From: Nepenthes gracilis
Taxonomy: Eukaryota > Streptophyta > Magnoliopsida > Caryophyllales > Nepenthaceae
Assembly: GCA_033239525.1 (NCBI GenBank)
Contig: BSYO01000025.1
Coordinates: forward strand, 11,256,001 to 11,320,000
Reading direction: 5' to 3'
Length of the DNA: 64,000 bases
Below, in pieces: positions 46,648 through 58,322 of the stretch (position 1 is the stretch's first letter; every line of letters begins with the position of its first letter). Below the pieces are notes generated by a model. That model saw only the letters and a list, made by a program, of their open reading frames with translations, was not told where the DNA came from and made no database searches. A program made the position numbers and the translations under genes.

Positions 46648-46934
46648 GTTGACCGGCAATCTTTCCTGGAAGGCGCTCCAGCATTTTCTACTCTGAAAAT
46701 GCTCTCCGAAGATCCTCTCTGTATTTCCTCTCCAGCCTTATCTGGTCAACCTTCTATTGACCGTCTTCTACAGCCACCCGGTCAACCTCCCCATTGACCG
46801 TCTTTTGCTAACTATCCGGCATCTAGCAGTACTCCGGCAACCCTTAGATGGTCAACCTCCTGTTGACCGGAATCTACAGTTGGCCATCCGTCGGTCAATC
46901 TCCATTGATCGTCTACTATTCTCCTCCGGTCAAC
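46648..46934. promoter_or_regulatory. W-box-like cluster with paired inverted motifs in the LTR U3
   Basis: Nine GGTCAA/TTGACC hexamers lie within about 290 bp, mostly paired head to head as GGTCAAC-(about 8 bp)-TTGACCG. The pairs repeat about every 50-60 bp with diverging spacers. TTGACC is the WRKY-binding W-box core. Chance would give about 0.14. The position in U3 suggests an enhancer; function is inferred. Confidence 0.6.
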
Positions 46935-47127
46935 GTCCCATTGATTAGAATCAGTTCTCCGAATTTATTCTCCACAAATCCTCCAATGACAAACCAGTTT
47001 GTTGGATTACACATAAGGGAGTGACCAGACCTAATATACTGTACCTAAATATAACCTTTGTTGAACAATAACATTGACATAATCCAAGATAGAATCATAA
47101 AAGAGTCATGGTAAAATAAATTATATT

Positions 47128-47132
47128 ATAGT
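47128..47132 (+). other. Target duplication of Tat element, left copy (ATAGT)
   Basis: ATAGT precedes TGATAGGTG; repeated exactly at 59683-59687. Confidence 0.78.
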
Positions 47133-47821
47133 TGATAGGTGTAGTTACTAACGGCCCAAGAGGAAAGTCTATTAAAAGATTCGGCCCATAGTAAAATAAA
47201 AATCCAATCGGCCCATATAACCCAAAATTGGTAGATGAGTCTATTGGTCTTATCCGAACAGCTTACCTCCTGCATGAAGATGAAACAGACTCCAACTGAC
47301 TAGAACAGACAGCTTTCTTCTCTTATCTGGTTCAATGAACTTGATTGCTAGTAAGGAACCCCTAGTCAAATAGTATCTTTTTACCCATTCAGATGATTCC
47401 TTAGACGGTTAGTAAAAAAGATCAACTACCATTAATTTTTACATAAATCCTTCCTTCCTAACAGGAAAGGGAGACGACGCTTAACAAAAAAATTAACAAA
47501 AGACAATCACAAGACGCTTTAAAGTACATACTCTATCTCATTAAGGCACTTTCTACTAAACGTACATCACAAAATCATTTTTATAAATATTTTTATTCTA
47601 TATCCTCTCTTTTATTTCCACAAAGAAAGATTACTAATTTGAATATCAAAGAATATACCGGAGAGTAAATTCTATCAATCTTTTGACCGTATATTTGTTG
47701 TATTACATAAGATCCAGATTTAAAGTATAGAGAGATTAAACTCACGTCAAACCTATTGGACAATGTAAAGTAGTTCTTAGATCCCTAATTCGTATAGTAA
47801 TTCGAATCTGAGGATGCATAA
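47133..47821 (+). repeat. 5' LTR of Tat element
   Basis: Starts TGATAGGTGTAGTTACTA and ends GATGCATAA directly before the PBS. It aligns throughout with 58992-59682, for example TTATCCGAACAGCTTACCTC against a near-identical stretch. Both ends are consistent with an ancestral TG...GCATCA LTR. Confidence 0.86.
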
Positions 47822-47837
47822 TTGGCATCGTCTATGG
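47822..47837 (+). other. Primer-binding site of Tat element
   Basis: TTGGCATCGTCTATGG abuts the LTR and matches the TTGGCGCCGTCTGTGG form of Tat elements with two changes. Confidence 0.75.
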
Positions 47838-47879
47838 AAAAAGACTAAAAGTCCGACTACCACACTCCTACAAAGAACA

Positions 47880-49250
47880 ATATGGGGAACACACGAGCAC
47901 AAGTTAGCATGCCAATCAGAGATGCCACCTGATTTGTACACGACTTGACGAGCGGTAGAAGGGGACTCCATCTTCCGTCTCTCAAACAAAGACATCCAAG
48001 CGAAGGACGAGGGGAAGGAAGCACCCCACTAAGAAGGACCGTTAGCCTAAAGACCTTGAGACCCAAGTTACCTCAAGCAACAAGGCCCCGGCACGTTTGG
48101 AGAGCCATCTGAGTTACAGGACCCAGAAAGGTAGCCCTGAGAGGCAAAATCCTCGTTACTGCCATGATGATAGGGAGTTTTCGTACTAAGGAGGAACCTC
48201 TCATAGTGCACACCCTCCGAAAGTTGTGAGCCGTCTAACCTCTCATGCCACTCAGAATCCCTCAGAATTGAGGATCTTTCTCAATGATAAGAAGATGACA
48301 TCCCCTCCTCAAATGGAGAAGAAAGTTAAAAAAATGTGGTAGCATTTTTTGGAGGAGACGTCGGTGGATGAACTACAGATTTTAGGAGATCTCCATTCAC
48401 GATGGAGATCCGAATATATCCACTCCCTCATAAATTTAAGATGGTGGCCCTGGATCCTTACGATGGGAGTATTGATCCGATAGATTATCTTGACTATTTC
48501 TACACTTTTCTGAACTTTTAAGGCCTGGACGATGTTACAATGTATCTATATTTTTCCTTAACTCTCAAAGGGAATGCCCAAGCTTAGTTTTATCGACTTC
48601 AACCCAACTCAATTTGGACATTCTAAGATTTGGTTGACTGCTTCTTGTCCCAATTTGCCTCCAGTCGGAGGGAGGAGAAGTAACCATGGCACCTTACCCA
48701 TGTCAAGTAAGAGCCAATTAAAGTTTGAAGAAATTTTTAACTCGATTCACGATCAAAACTCGAAAGATACCCATGCTCACTGATGAGGTGAAGTTAAATG
48801 ACTTCATATCAACCTTAGAGTGTGGAAACATCTTCAAACTTTTAACCCATAAGGATTCGCAGACCTTTCGAAAGGCTAAGGCCATTACTCGAGCTTATAT
48901 AGCGGCTGAAGAGGCCAACGAGGCGAGACGGTCAGAGCATGTGGATCATTTTTTGCCAGAGGACGGTGGATAAAAAGATGAAGAATAGAGACCACGTGGG
49001 CTCCTGTGGACCAAGGAAGTAGCTGAAGACGAAGCCAACAATACGAAGGGAATGTAGGCCCCTGGATCTAACTCCTTTTAATAACTCTCTACCAACATCC
49101 TGATATAAATTCAAGATAAAAAATTTTTCAAATGGATAAAGGTATTAAAGAAACCTGATGGAGAGGATCAATCAAAATACTATCACTACCATCGGTGTCG
49201 GGGTCACAACATTGAAGACTGTCAAATGTTATAAAAGGAGATTAAAGATC
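47880..49250 (+). pseudogene. Tat-type gag, heavily broken
   Basis: Scattered frames preserve the capsid block HKFKMVALDPYDGSIDPIDY near 48430-48490, DDVTMYLYFSLTLKGNAQA near 48530-48590, and FKLLTHKDSQTFRKAKAITRA near 48830-48895 with AAEEANEARRSEH, matching the gag of the first Tat element segment by segment. A knuckle-like YHYHRCRGHNIEDC occurs near 49190. Stops are frequent. Confidence 0.8.
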
Positions 49251-49469
49251 TGATTTGGAAAAGACACCATACACGATTTCTGTCAAAACCCAAATAGACA
49301 TTCGGAGGAGCAGATGAGGATGAAGTCGAGCAGTTAAGAAATCGAGTGGCAATCAGGGTCGTTAACACAGTTACGATGCGACCAACGCTGAACAATACCC
49401 AGGATCGTCCAAGTATGGCCACCGGCCGCAAGAGGCCGAGGGTAAAAGTTAGGGATAATGTCATTAGTT

Positions 49470-49950
49470 TTAATAATGAAGATATGACTTATATATCCTG
49501 TCCTCAGTTTGATTCCTTAGTTGTATTTGCACTCATCTCTGATGGTGATATGGACTATCAGTTAAAACAAGTATTTATTGATAATGAAAATTTTAAAAAC
49601 CTACTTTATCTTGATGTATATTTTAAATTGGGTTTGAAAAAAAGTCAAATGAAATCCATCGAGTGACCCCTATACGGGTTGGACAACGAGCTAGTACCCA
49701 TTTAGGGGGTCATCCTACTAAAAGTTACGCTAGGGACTTATCCGAATACTACCTCCAAGATACTTTCTTTATTGGTAGTGGACATTTTATCAGTCTATAA
49801 CGCCATCTTCGGACATCCCTATTTGATCGATTTTGGGACAATGACCTCAATCCTATATTTAAAAATGAAGTTCTTCACTCCGAGCGGTGTAGAAGAGGCC
49901 CTTGGCGATCAAATGACCGGATGGACATGTTATTTATTGCAAATCACTCG
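49470..49950 (+). pseudogene. Protease region of Tat element
   Basis: Open stretches include CPQFDSLVVFALISDGDMDY, VFIDNENFKNLLYLDVYFKLG and SVYNAIFGHPYLIDFGTMTS. The DN at VFIDNEN sits where the active-site DNGxS/DxGSS motif is expected and is degenerate. The corresponding area in the first Tat element (2950-3290) is similar. Confidence 0.65.
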
Positions 49951-50249
49951 GACACCCCTTCACTAACCAATAGAGGACCTCGACTTCAGTAATGAGACTA
50001 CCTTGTTACAAGCATAATCTGGTGAATCTACAAATCGGGTCTTTTTGGATCCCACTGATCCAGAGAAGTACGTTAAAATAGGAAGTTTTCTACTTGAACC
50101 CCTCTGAAGCCATTTTATCAGTTTTCTTCGACGAATTTTTGACATTTTTGCCTAGACACCTAGCAACGTGCCAAGAATATCAATTAGAGTAATGGCCATA
50201 AGTTGGACCTAAACCTCAATCATAAACCTATCCGGTAGAAATGAAGGAA

Positions 50250-50900
50250 TCATTCAGCTAAGAAATTGGTTGCTATCCGTGAGGAGGTAAAAAAACTGCT
50301 CGATGTTGGATTCATCAGGAAGGTCCAATATCCAAACTAGTTATCTAATATGGTCCTGATCAAGAAAAATAATGGAAAGTAGAAGATATGCGTCAATTTT
50401 ACTGACGTCAATAAAGCATGTCCTAAGGATAACTTTCCATTATCGAGGATTGATCTACTTGTAAACTCAACGTTCGGATATAAACTATTGAGTTTTATGG
50501 ACATGTATTCCGGTTACAATCAGATTTAAATAAGCCCAAAATATAAGAAGTACATGTCGTTCATAACCGACCAAGGGCATACTGTTATAAAGTTATACTC
50601 TTCAGACTAAAGAATTTCGGCGTCACCTACCAACGACTTGTTAACAAGATATTCGAAACCCAAATCGGACAGAATATGGAAGTGTATATGGATTTCATGC
50701 TCGTCAAAAATAAAGTGACCGATGACCATAGTCATGATCTGAACAAGGTGTTCAATACCCTCCAAACACACCAAATGAAGCTTAATTTGACGAAGTGTAC
50801 GTTCGGAGTGACCTCGAAAAAGTTTTTGCATTTTATCATCTCACATCAAAAGATTGAAATAAACCCTAACAAATCAAAGCTATCCTCGACATAAACCCAC
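50250..50900 (+). pseudogene. Reverse transcriptase of Tat element, catalytic box lost
   Basis: The frame gives ICVNFTDVNKACPKDNFPLS near 50390 and LLSFMDMYSGYNQI near 50490. A shift precedes MEVYMDFMLVKNKV near 50676, where the usual YVDD has become YMDF, so the second catalytic aspartate is gone. LTKCTFGVTSKKFLHFIIS follows. Confidence 0.83.
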
Positions 50901-51039
50901 CTCAAATTGTGAAAGAAGTCCAAAGGCTCACCAGAAGGTTGGTAGTGCTCACCCATTTCGGACCAAATCAGCAGAAAAGTACTTATCCTTTTTCAAAACC
51001 TTGAGGGAGACGAAAGCCGCCGGCACCCAGTGGACAACC

Positions 51040-51500
51040 GATTGTGAAGTTGCGTTCTGAGAACTCAAGGATTATCTCTCAAACCAACCACTTCTTACTT
51101 CTTCTCAAGAAGGCGAGAAGTTGTATTTGTAACTTACAATATATGACACTGCCTTGGGCTCGGTCTTAATTTGACAACAGTCCAACAGATAGTGACCTGT
51201 ATATTATGTTAGCAAAGTCTTAATTGACCCAAAGATCCAATATTCTCATGTAGAAAGGATAGCTCTGACACTTGTATATTCTGCCAAGAAACTCCGTCCT
51301 TATTTTTAGGTATACAAAATTGTCATTCTAATAGACCAATTGTTAAAAAAAAATCTTATAGAAACCGGACAAGTTAGGATGACTGGTCAATTGGACCATT
51401 GAGTTGAACTAATTTGACATGGAGTTCTAACCAAGGCTGGCCCTAAAAGGCCAAGCCCTGACAAACTTTATTGTTGAAACAACAACCTTAACTCTGAAAA
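51040..51500 (+). pseudogene. RNase H of Tat element
   Basis: Broken frames contain QPLLTSSQEGEKLYL, YYVSKVLIDPKIQYS, and PYF-VYKIVILIDQLL-type sequence, each parallel to the RNase H of the first Tat element at 1835-1299. Many stops. Confidence 0.68.
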
Positions 51501-51544
51501 CCCTAGACCTCATTGAGACCGACGGTCACCAAAAGACTCTAGCA

Positions 51545-51960
51545 TAGACCTTGCTCGTAGATGGATCTTCAATGCAAACATGCGATAGTGTTAGCGTGGT
51601 CCTGAGAATTCTTGAAGGGACAAAAATAAAACACTCAATGACCTTCAGGTTCCTAGTAACAAATAATGTTGCAAAGTATGAAGCATTACTTGCCGAACTT
51701 AGATTAGCGAAAGAGTACTCGGCCAAGAATCTGATTATCTACAGCGACTCAAAATTGGTTGTCAACTAGGTATAAGAAAATTTTGAAGCTTCTAACCCAC
51801 AACTTTCCAAGTATCTTTTTAAAATTTGAAGCATGATTTCAGCATTTAATAGTGTGGAGATGATTCGCATCCTAAGGAAAGAGAACATGAAAGCAAATCG
51901 ATTAGTAAGAGCCGCAGTGTCTATCAACCCTGAGCAATACGCATGAGAAATGCATGAAGT
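51545..51960 (+). pseudogene. Second RNase H-like domain of Tat element
   Basis: VDGSSMQTCDSVSVVL, then FLVTNNVAKYEALLAELRLA and IIYSDSKLVVN, then a stop. These are close counterparts of 1314-934 and diagnostic for the Tat lineage. Confidence 0.83.
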
Positions 51961-53262
51961 CGTCGAAATTCCCAACATAGATGACCCGAAGCCAAAGATG
52001 ATACAAATAGTCGATATGGAGAGGTGGATGACTCCCTACAAAAGATACTTATCCAAAGGCACGATACCAGAAAACTCGGATGAGACCAAGTGCGTGAAAA
52101 AGATAGTAGGCTGGTATACCATCATAGATTAAAAGTTGTACCGACATAGGTACTCCATCTTATACCTACGGTGTCTCATACCAGAAGGAGGTGACTATGC
52201 GTTGGAAGATGTACACCTCGATATTTACAGATCCCATATTAGGGGTAAGGACCTCGCTTTCAAACTCATGGGGTAAGGTTACTACTAGCCTACCATGAAG
52301 CACGACGCCATGGACTTTGTATGAAAATGTGAGAATTGTCAGATCCATGAGAACCTTACCCATCAACCACATACAGAGCTTCAAGCCCTGCAGTCGCCCT
52401 GACCATTCGTATAATGAGGGCTTGATATCCTCAAACCCTTTCCAATTGCATCGGGACAAAGGAAATTTGTGATCATCAGGGTTAACTATTTCATGAAGTG
52501 GGTCAAAACAGTTTCATTAACTTGAATCACCTAGCAGAATGCAACATAGTTCATCCGTCAGAGTATTCTATGTAGATTTAGTGTTCCAAAAGTCATAATG
52601 ATATATAATGAGAATCAATTCACTAACAAACGGTTTACAAAATATTGTGTTAATTTGAGGATAAGGTTGGTTCACACCTCCATAGTTTACCCACAAACCA
52701 ACGGATAAGTAGAGGTTACCAATCGTATACTACTACATGGTTTAAAAATAAATCTTGAAAGTATTGGGGGCTCATGGGTGGATAAGTTGCCATCTGTACT
52801 ATGGTCCTATCAGGACGATACCCAGAAAGTCAACCCGTGAGACACTTTTTAGCCTAAACTATGGGACTGGGGTTGTAATTCTAATAGAACTGGAATTGCC
52901 CAATCTTTGGGTTGAATGTTTTGATTCACTCAATAATTCTCAAATGTTTCGAAAAAATCTTGACCTACTTGAAGAGATTCGAGACATGGTACGATTGTGG
53001 ATGATAGTTTATTAGTAACGGATTGCTCGATATTATAATAAGAAGGTGAGAGTATACCAATTTGAAGTGGAAGACTTAGTCCTACGAAATATTAAAATTA
53101 CCGATAAGAATGCTGATCGGAATAAACTCTCACCTAATTATGAGGGGCCTTTCTTAATCTTAACCATTCTCCGAAATTGGGTGTACAAGTTATGCACCTA
53201 GAATGACAAACTTGTCCATAGGACATGGAATGTCTCTCACCTCAAAAATATTATCAGTAAAT
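51961..53262 (+). pseudogene. Integrase of Tat element
   Basis: ERWMTPYKRYLSKGTIPENS leads into the zinc-binding region (ALEDVHLDIYRSHIRG near 52200 and a CENCQIHENL near 52330), then the core (VNYFMKWVKTVSLT near 52480, an NENQFTNKRF segment near 52610, and QTNG-EVTNRILLHGLK near 52690-52745) and a C-terminal part reaching VWNVSHLKNIISK-like sequence near 53240. Multiple stops. Confidence 0.78.
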
Positions 53263-53905
53263 GAACATGTGGTCAGGAAAAATTAGTATGCATCATTTGA
53301 AATGCTTGTAAAATGTGTTACATTTTATTAATAAAATATTTATTTATTTATTTACTTATTGTTCATGTGAATGTTTGTTTGTCATTTCATAAAATTGTAC
53401 TACCTAGGTTACCCCCAAATCAAGTGAGGTCCATTCACCTGCCCCTCGAACCACCACTTGGTGGTCAGTAAAATTCGATCATGACATCGAGCTGCCCTAA
53501 CGAGGTCAGATTGTAAAATTTGATCGTGGTACCAAGCGGCCCTCATGAGGTCGAAGGCTAAAAATTTAGGGGGCTTCCTTAAAGTATAAATGTAAAGATC
53601 TCCAATTAAAGGAGATAGTATTGTCAGCTGACCATAATCCAAAAAATTTAAATAAGATATATTAAAACTCTAATACCCTTTGGCATGTCCGAGCGACAGA
53701 AGTCACGTGTGGACGATAGTTTAAGTCATTTCAAGAGCCCGATATTTAAGTCTATAATACCCGACTAGCTTATATATATATATGTATGTATGTATAAATA
53801 ACAAAGAGAGATGAAGAAGATAGACACAATTGTAATAAAGTCACTTTATTCCTTTACAAAAATGTAAGAAGTATAAGATACAAAAATAATAAATAATAAA
53901 TAAAT

Positions 53906-55845
53906 TTATTCGAGAGGAGGACCGTCATGAGACTTTGAGGCCTCTGACAGAGGTTCCCAGCACTCCACATCGTCTCTGAGACGGTACAACATATCTGATC
54001 TATTTCGAACACTGGCGTTCCTTAGATGGAATATATAAATAGGAATATTAGGAGCCACAATCTTAACGATGTATCGACAAAGGCTGATACCATCCCAATA
54101 TTTATACTCCATCACCTGCCTGATGTCATTCAGATTGATCAAAGTCTGTAACTCACTTTCTACTCTAAAGTTTTGGTCACAAAGAAGAGCGTGTTTTTAT
54201 TTCGTCTCATACAATTTGTGTTTAAGACGGGGAACACGCTCCTCCAAGGCCAAGAACTTCTCGTTCTCAATATAACTGTAAGACAAGTGAATGACAATGG
54301 AGACAAGACAATAAGCCAAATCTTGAAGTTGCAAGAGAAGAACAAATTAGCAATTGTAAAAACAAACAATAAAAGAACTAAGGAGAGACTTGGTCAATAC
54401 CTCAGAGAAGGATGAGCTCCCTGTGGGAGTGTCACTCATAGGAACCTCCAAATTTTCTTGAACCTCTAGCTCCAAGAGCTCTACAGTGGCCACCTCAACT
54501 GCCTCACTAACTCCTCCAACAAAAACATCCTCCTTAGCCTCAAGCGCCAAGGACTCAGAACCAAATATTCCAACTGCTGTCTCGGACGTTGCTTCCCCCT
54601 TGACCTCAGATGTGGGGGCCTCCAGGCATGGCACGTCTGCCATCTTAACTCATCCTTCGACCTCGTCTTCATCTTTGGCCTCGAACGTTGGGGGCTCGGT
54701 AATCTCAGCAAGAAGTTTCAGGACGACCACCTTTGAGATATTGACCTCCAGAACCTTGACTTAAGGCACCTCCTCGGCCTCCCCAAACTGAGTTTCACTG
54801 ATCTAAGAAGCACTCTTGACAAAGTTGGTAGGAAGATCAGGTAGGAGCTCCTTGGATAGAGATGACAAAATGATCGGCACCCCGTATAATGTAAGGGTTA
54901 AGCTGGGATAGGAATGTCTTCGGCTCTAACCTCAATATCACCCATTACAGCACACTCCGAAGGCTTATAGCCTTCATCTGGTCCAAGGCCCCAGACGTTT
55001 GGGCTGAAGAAGAAGTAGGAATTGGGCCCATCCTCACCGATGGCCTCTTTCTCTTAACAAGTTGATCGATGATGGTTTTGTCATCATCGGAGGACTTGGC
55101 CAAGGCCTCATTGTGTTTGGACACCTGGGCTAAAGGCTCACTTATTTATAGAGGTCTCTGTTTTCTCTTCAACTTTCTCTTAGGAACCAACGGTGTTGGA
55201 GGCACATCTGACTCCTCCAAAAGACACTCTCATTTGGACTAAGCCAGAGATTAGCTAACAACCATTGATTCTTCTTATTTTCGTTGAAGGAGCCATCTTT
55301 TTTATTAATAAGATCTATCAATGCCTTGGCCGATTCCTTCTTGTGCTCGAGCACTTAAGTATTGAAAGACGCTGAAACTCGACCTTACTCATTGGAAAGC
55401 TCCCATCTAAAGGGAGTTGCCAAAAAGAAAAATTAGTCTTTCCATCTTTCAGTTAAGTCAGGGTTTCCCCCACTCAACACAAACTAAGAGAGATGAGAGA
55501 TCGAGATCCAGTATACTCCATGACCTTAGTGTCCAACAGCATGCCATGAATATGAGCAAAAATACACATAGAAACTAAATATCTAACGTCATTAGGTTGC
55601 AGCCTTGCAATTGGGATATGGAGAGCCATCATGATTCTATACAGCTCTGATGCAATTGAAAATTGGAGCCCTCTTTTGAGATGAATCTCACATACAGTAA
55701 TATATTTATCTGATGGAGAGCAATTTTTGCCACCCACTCCAGGCAAAAGATAAATCAACGACCGCGAATTCTTATATCGAACACGAAAATAGTCATCGTC
55801 AGCCTATGTGAGAACTGGCCGAATGTCATTAACTCTAGGAGCCAT
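53906..55845 (-). pseudogene. Antisense Transposase_28-like ORF of Tat element
   Basis: On the strand opposite to gag-pol, a frame begins MAPRVNDIRPVLT at 55845. After a stop it continues through 55758-55474 with YITVCEIHLKRGLQFSIASE and IPIARLQPNDVRYLVSMCIF. This follows the pattern of the plant family known as putative gypsy type transposon (Pfam Transposase_28): a GLRxPl...L..y.iap.QL.PN.wr.l..f core. Downstream frames are acidic and Ser/Glu-rich (54643-54347) and end ASKSHDGPPLE near 53906. Antisense ORFs between pol and the 3' LTR are known in several Tat elements. Stops make this copy dead; the role of the family is unknown. Confidence 0.65.
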
Positions 55846-56079
55846 TAAGAAAGATTGCAAAACTTTAAAATAAGGAAAAATATGAAAAAGGTTCAATGAG
55901 AGCAAAGAACGGAAGGCTTTTAGAAAAATATGGGAATAAAATATTTCAAACAATTTAAAGCAAAACCCTTTAAGTTGAAACGACGTTGTAGGAGGAAATT
56001 TAAAAAAAAAAAAAAAACACGCCTCATCACGACGACGATACATGTCAGCACCCTGTAGGCTGTGCAACACATCATGTGA

Positions 56080-57050
56080 CGGAACGGGTAAATTTTTTTT
56101 TTTATTCCATCATTCATAACACAAATGAAAATCCAAACTAAACCAATTAGGTGCAACACAGAATCACAGATGTCGTCTAGGACCTAAACATGATATCCAT
56201 AAACATGTAACGGAAGCCAATCTAGTAATCTGCCAAAACACTTACATTCATTCTAAATCATTCATGCGTACATAAAGATCCAGTTACACAAATTTATCTA
56301 ATTCTAATTAGATCATACATCACTTCCTTCCGTAGCAGCTTTCAAGGTATGCTTCTAAGTCCTCAAAATCCGTTAGATGGTACCCTAGTCGCACTTTCTC
56401 GTCAGGCATGAGTTCTATGGTCTCATCTGAAGGGAAAAAACATGAAAATAGTGAGCCGATGCCCAACAAGTTACATGCAGGTATATAGTAAAATATGTAT
56501 GCGGAACATATCTCAGCAAAACAGATACTATTGCACATAAAGTTACAAATGCCATAAAGAAGTGTTTCATAACAAAAACGTATCCAGAACTGTTAGAAAT
56601 ATAAACGGCCTTTGGAAATTCGAAATCAATGTACTCATATTTTAGAAGGCAGGAGTCGGTCTTACTTCCATATTTTATAGAAATCTCATTTTTATCAGTA
56701 ATGGACCCTACCAGGAGACCCTACTGGTGAATGGAAAAAATAATCGAGGATAGATTGTGTTCAATTCACACAATCCAAGGCCGATAACTGAACAGAACGG
56801 ATGATCCCACCTCACGAAATCCTTCCCCAATCTAAGGGGGTGCCGGCTAGAATAGAACAGAATCTACCCTCCATATTGTAACACCTCGAGGAGAAGCGGA
56901 CCATAAATAACTCCATGGCCAGAGTTATCTTCGATTACCACCATAACGTTTTAAGGCATGCCGGAGAATTTAACCTGACTGCACATCAGTCTTGGGTCCA
57001 AAATAACAGAAAGAGAAATACTTCCTTCTTATTGCTTACTAAAAGTCATT
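56080..57050. other. Noncoding spacer of Tat element
   Basis: No gene was recognised. A minus-strand open frame (56538-56320) ending ELMPDEKVRLGYHLTDFEDL then a few residues has a plausible acidic tail but no family I recognise. Confidence 0.4.
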
Positions 57051-57054
57051 TTCA

Positions 57055-57690
57055 GTAAAGCCGGAGTTCATTTTCAGTACAATGCCGGAGTTCATTTCCA
57101 ATACAAAGCCGGAGTTCATTTTCTTAAAATGCCGGAGCTCAGAAAGTCGAAGTTCTTTTTTCCAAAAAGCCGGAGTTCTTTTTCTCAAAAAGCCGGAGTT
57201 CTTTTTCTCAAAAAGTTCTTTTTCTCAAAAAGCCGGAGTTTAAAAAGCCAGAGTTCTTTTTCTCAAAAAGCCGGAGCTCACAGAGTCGGAGTTCTTTTTC
57301 TCAAAAAGTCGGAGTTTAAAAAGCCGGAGTTCTTTTTCTCAAAAAGTAGGAGTTCAAAAAGCCGGAGTTCTTTTTCTCAAAGGACGGAGTACTTTTAAAA
57401 GCCGAAATTTCATAAATTCGAAGTGCTTTTTACTGAAGGACGGAGTGCTTTTTCACTCAAAGGACGGAGTACTTTTAAAAGCCGAAGTTTCATAAATTCG
57501 AAGTGTTTTTTACTGAAGGACGGAATGCTTTTTCACTCAAAGGACGGAGTACTTTTAAAAGTAAAAATTCATAAATCTGGAGTGCTTTCTACTGAAGGAT
57601 GGAGCTCATTTTCTCAAATGCCGGAGTTCATTTCTGTTTAATAAAAAGCCGAAGTTCATTTCACATTAAGGTCGGAGTTCATTTTAATAT
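57055..57690 (+). repeat. Tandem repeat, about 23-bp unit (GCCGGAGTTC...)
   Basis: More than 15 imperfect units, with GCCGGAGTTC followed by TTTTTCTCAAAAA or variants. Some units are truncated, and longer units of about 105 bp (ACGGAGTACTTTTAAAAG, then CATAAATTCGAAGTG) appear as higher-order repeats at about 57385-57560. Confidence 0.92.
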
Positions 57691-57769
57691 GTAGGGAACC
57701 GAGTTCATTTCACATATAGGAAACCGAGTTTAATTTTCATTTGGCCACGTTCATTTTACAATGCAGAAG

Positions 57770-57998
57770 GTCGATATTCAATGCAGAAAGCATGAATTTT
57801 AAAACAGAGTACACGTGCAGTAAAGCATGAACTTCAAAACAGAGTACACTTGCAATATTCTTAAAATATGAACTTAAAAAAAACAGCATCCGAAGTAACT
57901 TGCAATATTCTTAAAGCATAAACTTAAAAGCAGCGTCCGAAATAACTTGCAATATTCTTAAAGCATGAACTTAAAAGCAGCGTCCGAAGTAACTTGCC
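57770..57998 (+). repeat. Tandem repeat, about 47-bp unit
   Basis: Four to five units, each containing AAAGCATGAACTTAAAAGC then GTCCGAAGTAACTTGCAAT and ATTCTT. Lengths vary by small indels, and the last unit is cut at GTAACTTGCC. Confidence 0.9.
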
Positions 57999-58322
57999 TG
58001 ACAGCCGATGACCCAATATTACCGTCTGAAGTTTTTCTCTCCTCCACTTCTTCCTTACTGCTTGTGTTTGCCTTTGCTACATTTAACCAACCAACACTGG
58101 GTTTTTATAGAGGAGGGGTTTGGTCGGGTAAGTAGAGGTAAATTACCTTCTCGATCTTGCCTTCAGTAATTACGTGGAAGTAGGTAGGTTAGTTTACTTA
58201 CCTCAGTACTTCTCCTCAGAGTGTAATGAGGTAGTTTACCTACCTCATTTGGTCGAGGTCTAGTTCGATTTTAACTAAATAATAAAGTTTGCTTTTGCCT
58301 TTGGTTGCCCTTAATTTATTCC

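Larger units (their letters stand above)
45661..47036 (-). repeat. Copia-type solo LTR, 1376 bp
   Basis: Read on the minus strand it ends CGAACCCCAACA at 45661 and starts TATTAGGTCTGG at 47036, where TATT is probably a decayed TGTT. Exact TACTG duplications flank it. The layout is U3, then TATAAAA (46034-46028), then an R/U5 with a pyrimidine/purine leader and CCACGTAAAAAAATTATTGT, a phrase typical of Ty1/copia LTR 3' parts. No internal region accompanies it, so it is a solo LTR. The U3 holds a dense W-box-like cluster. Confidence 0.72.

Noticed and set aside
57129..57641. Ser/Lys/Phe-rich repeat protein (KSRSSFSQKAG-like)
   Set aside because: Produced by the 23-bp tandem repeat reading open by chance; no start context, promoter or homologue.
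57055..57998. CRISPR array
   Set aside because: Units are contiguous and without unique spacers, and the genome is plant nuclear.
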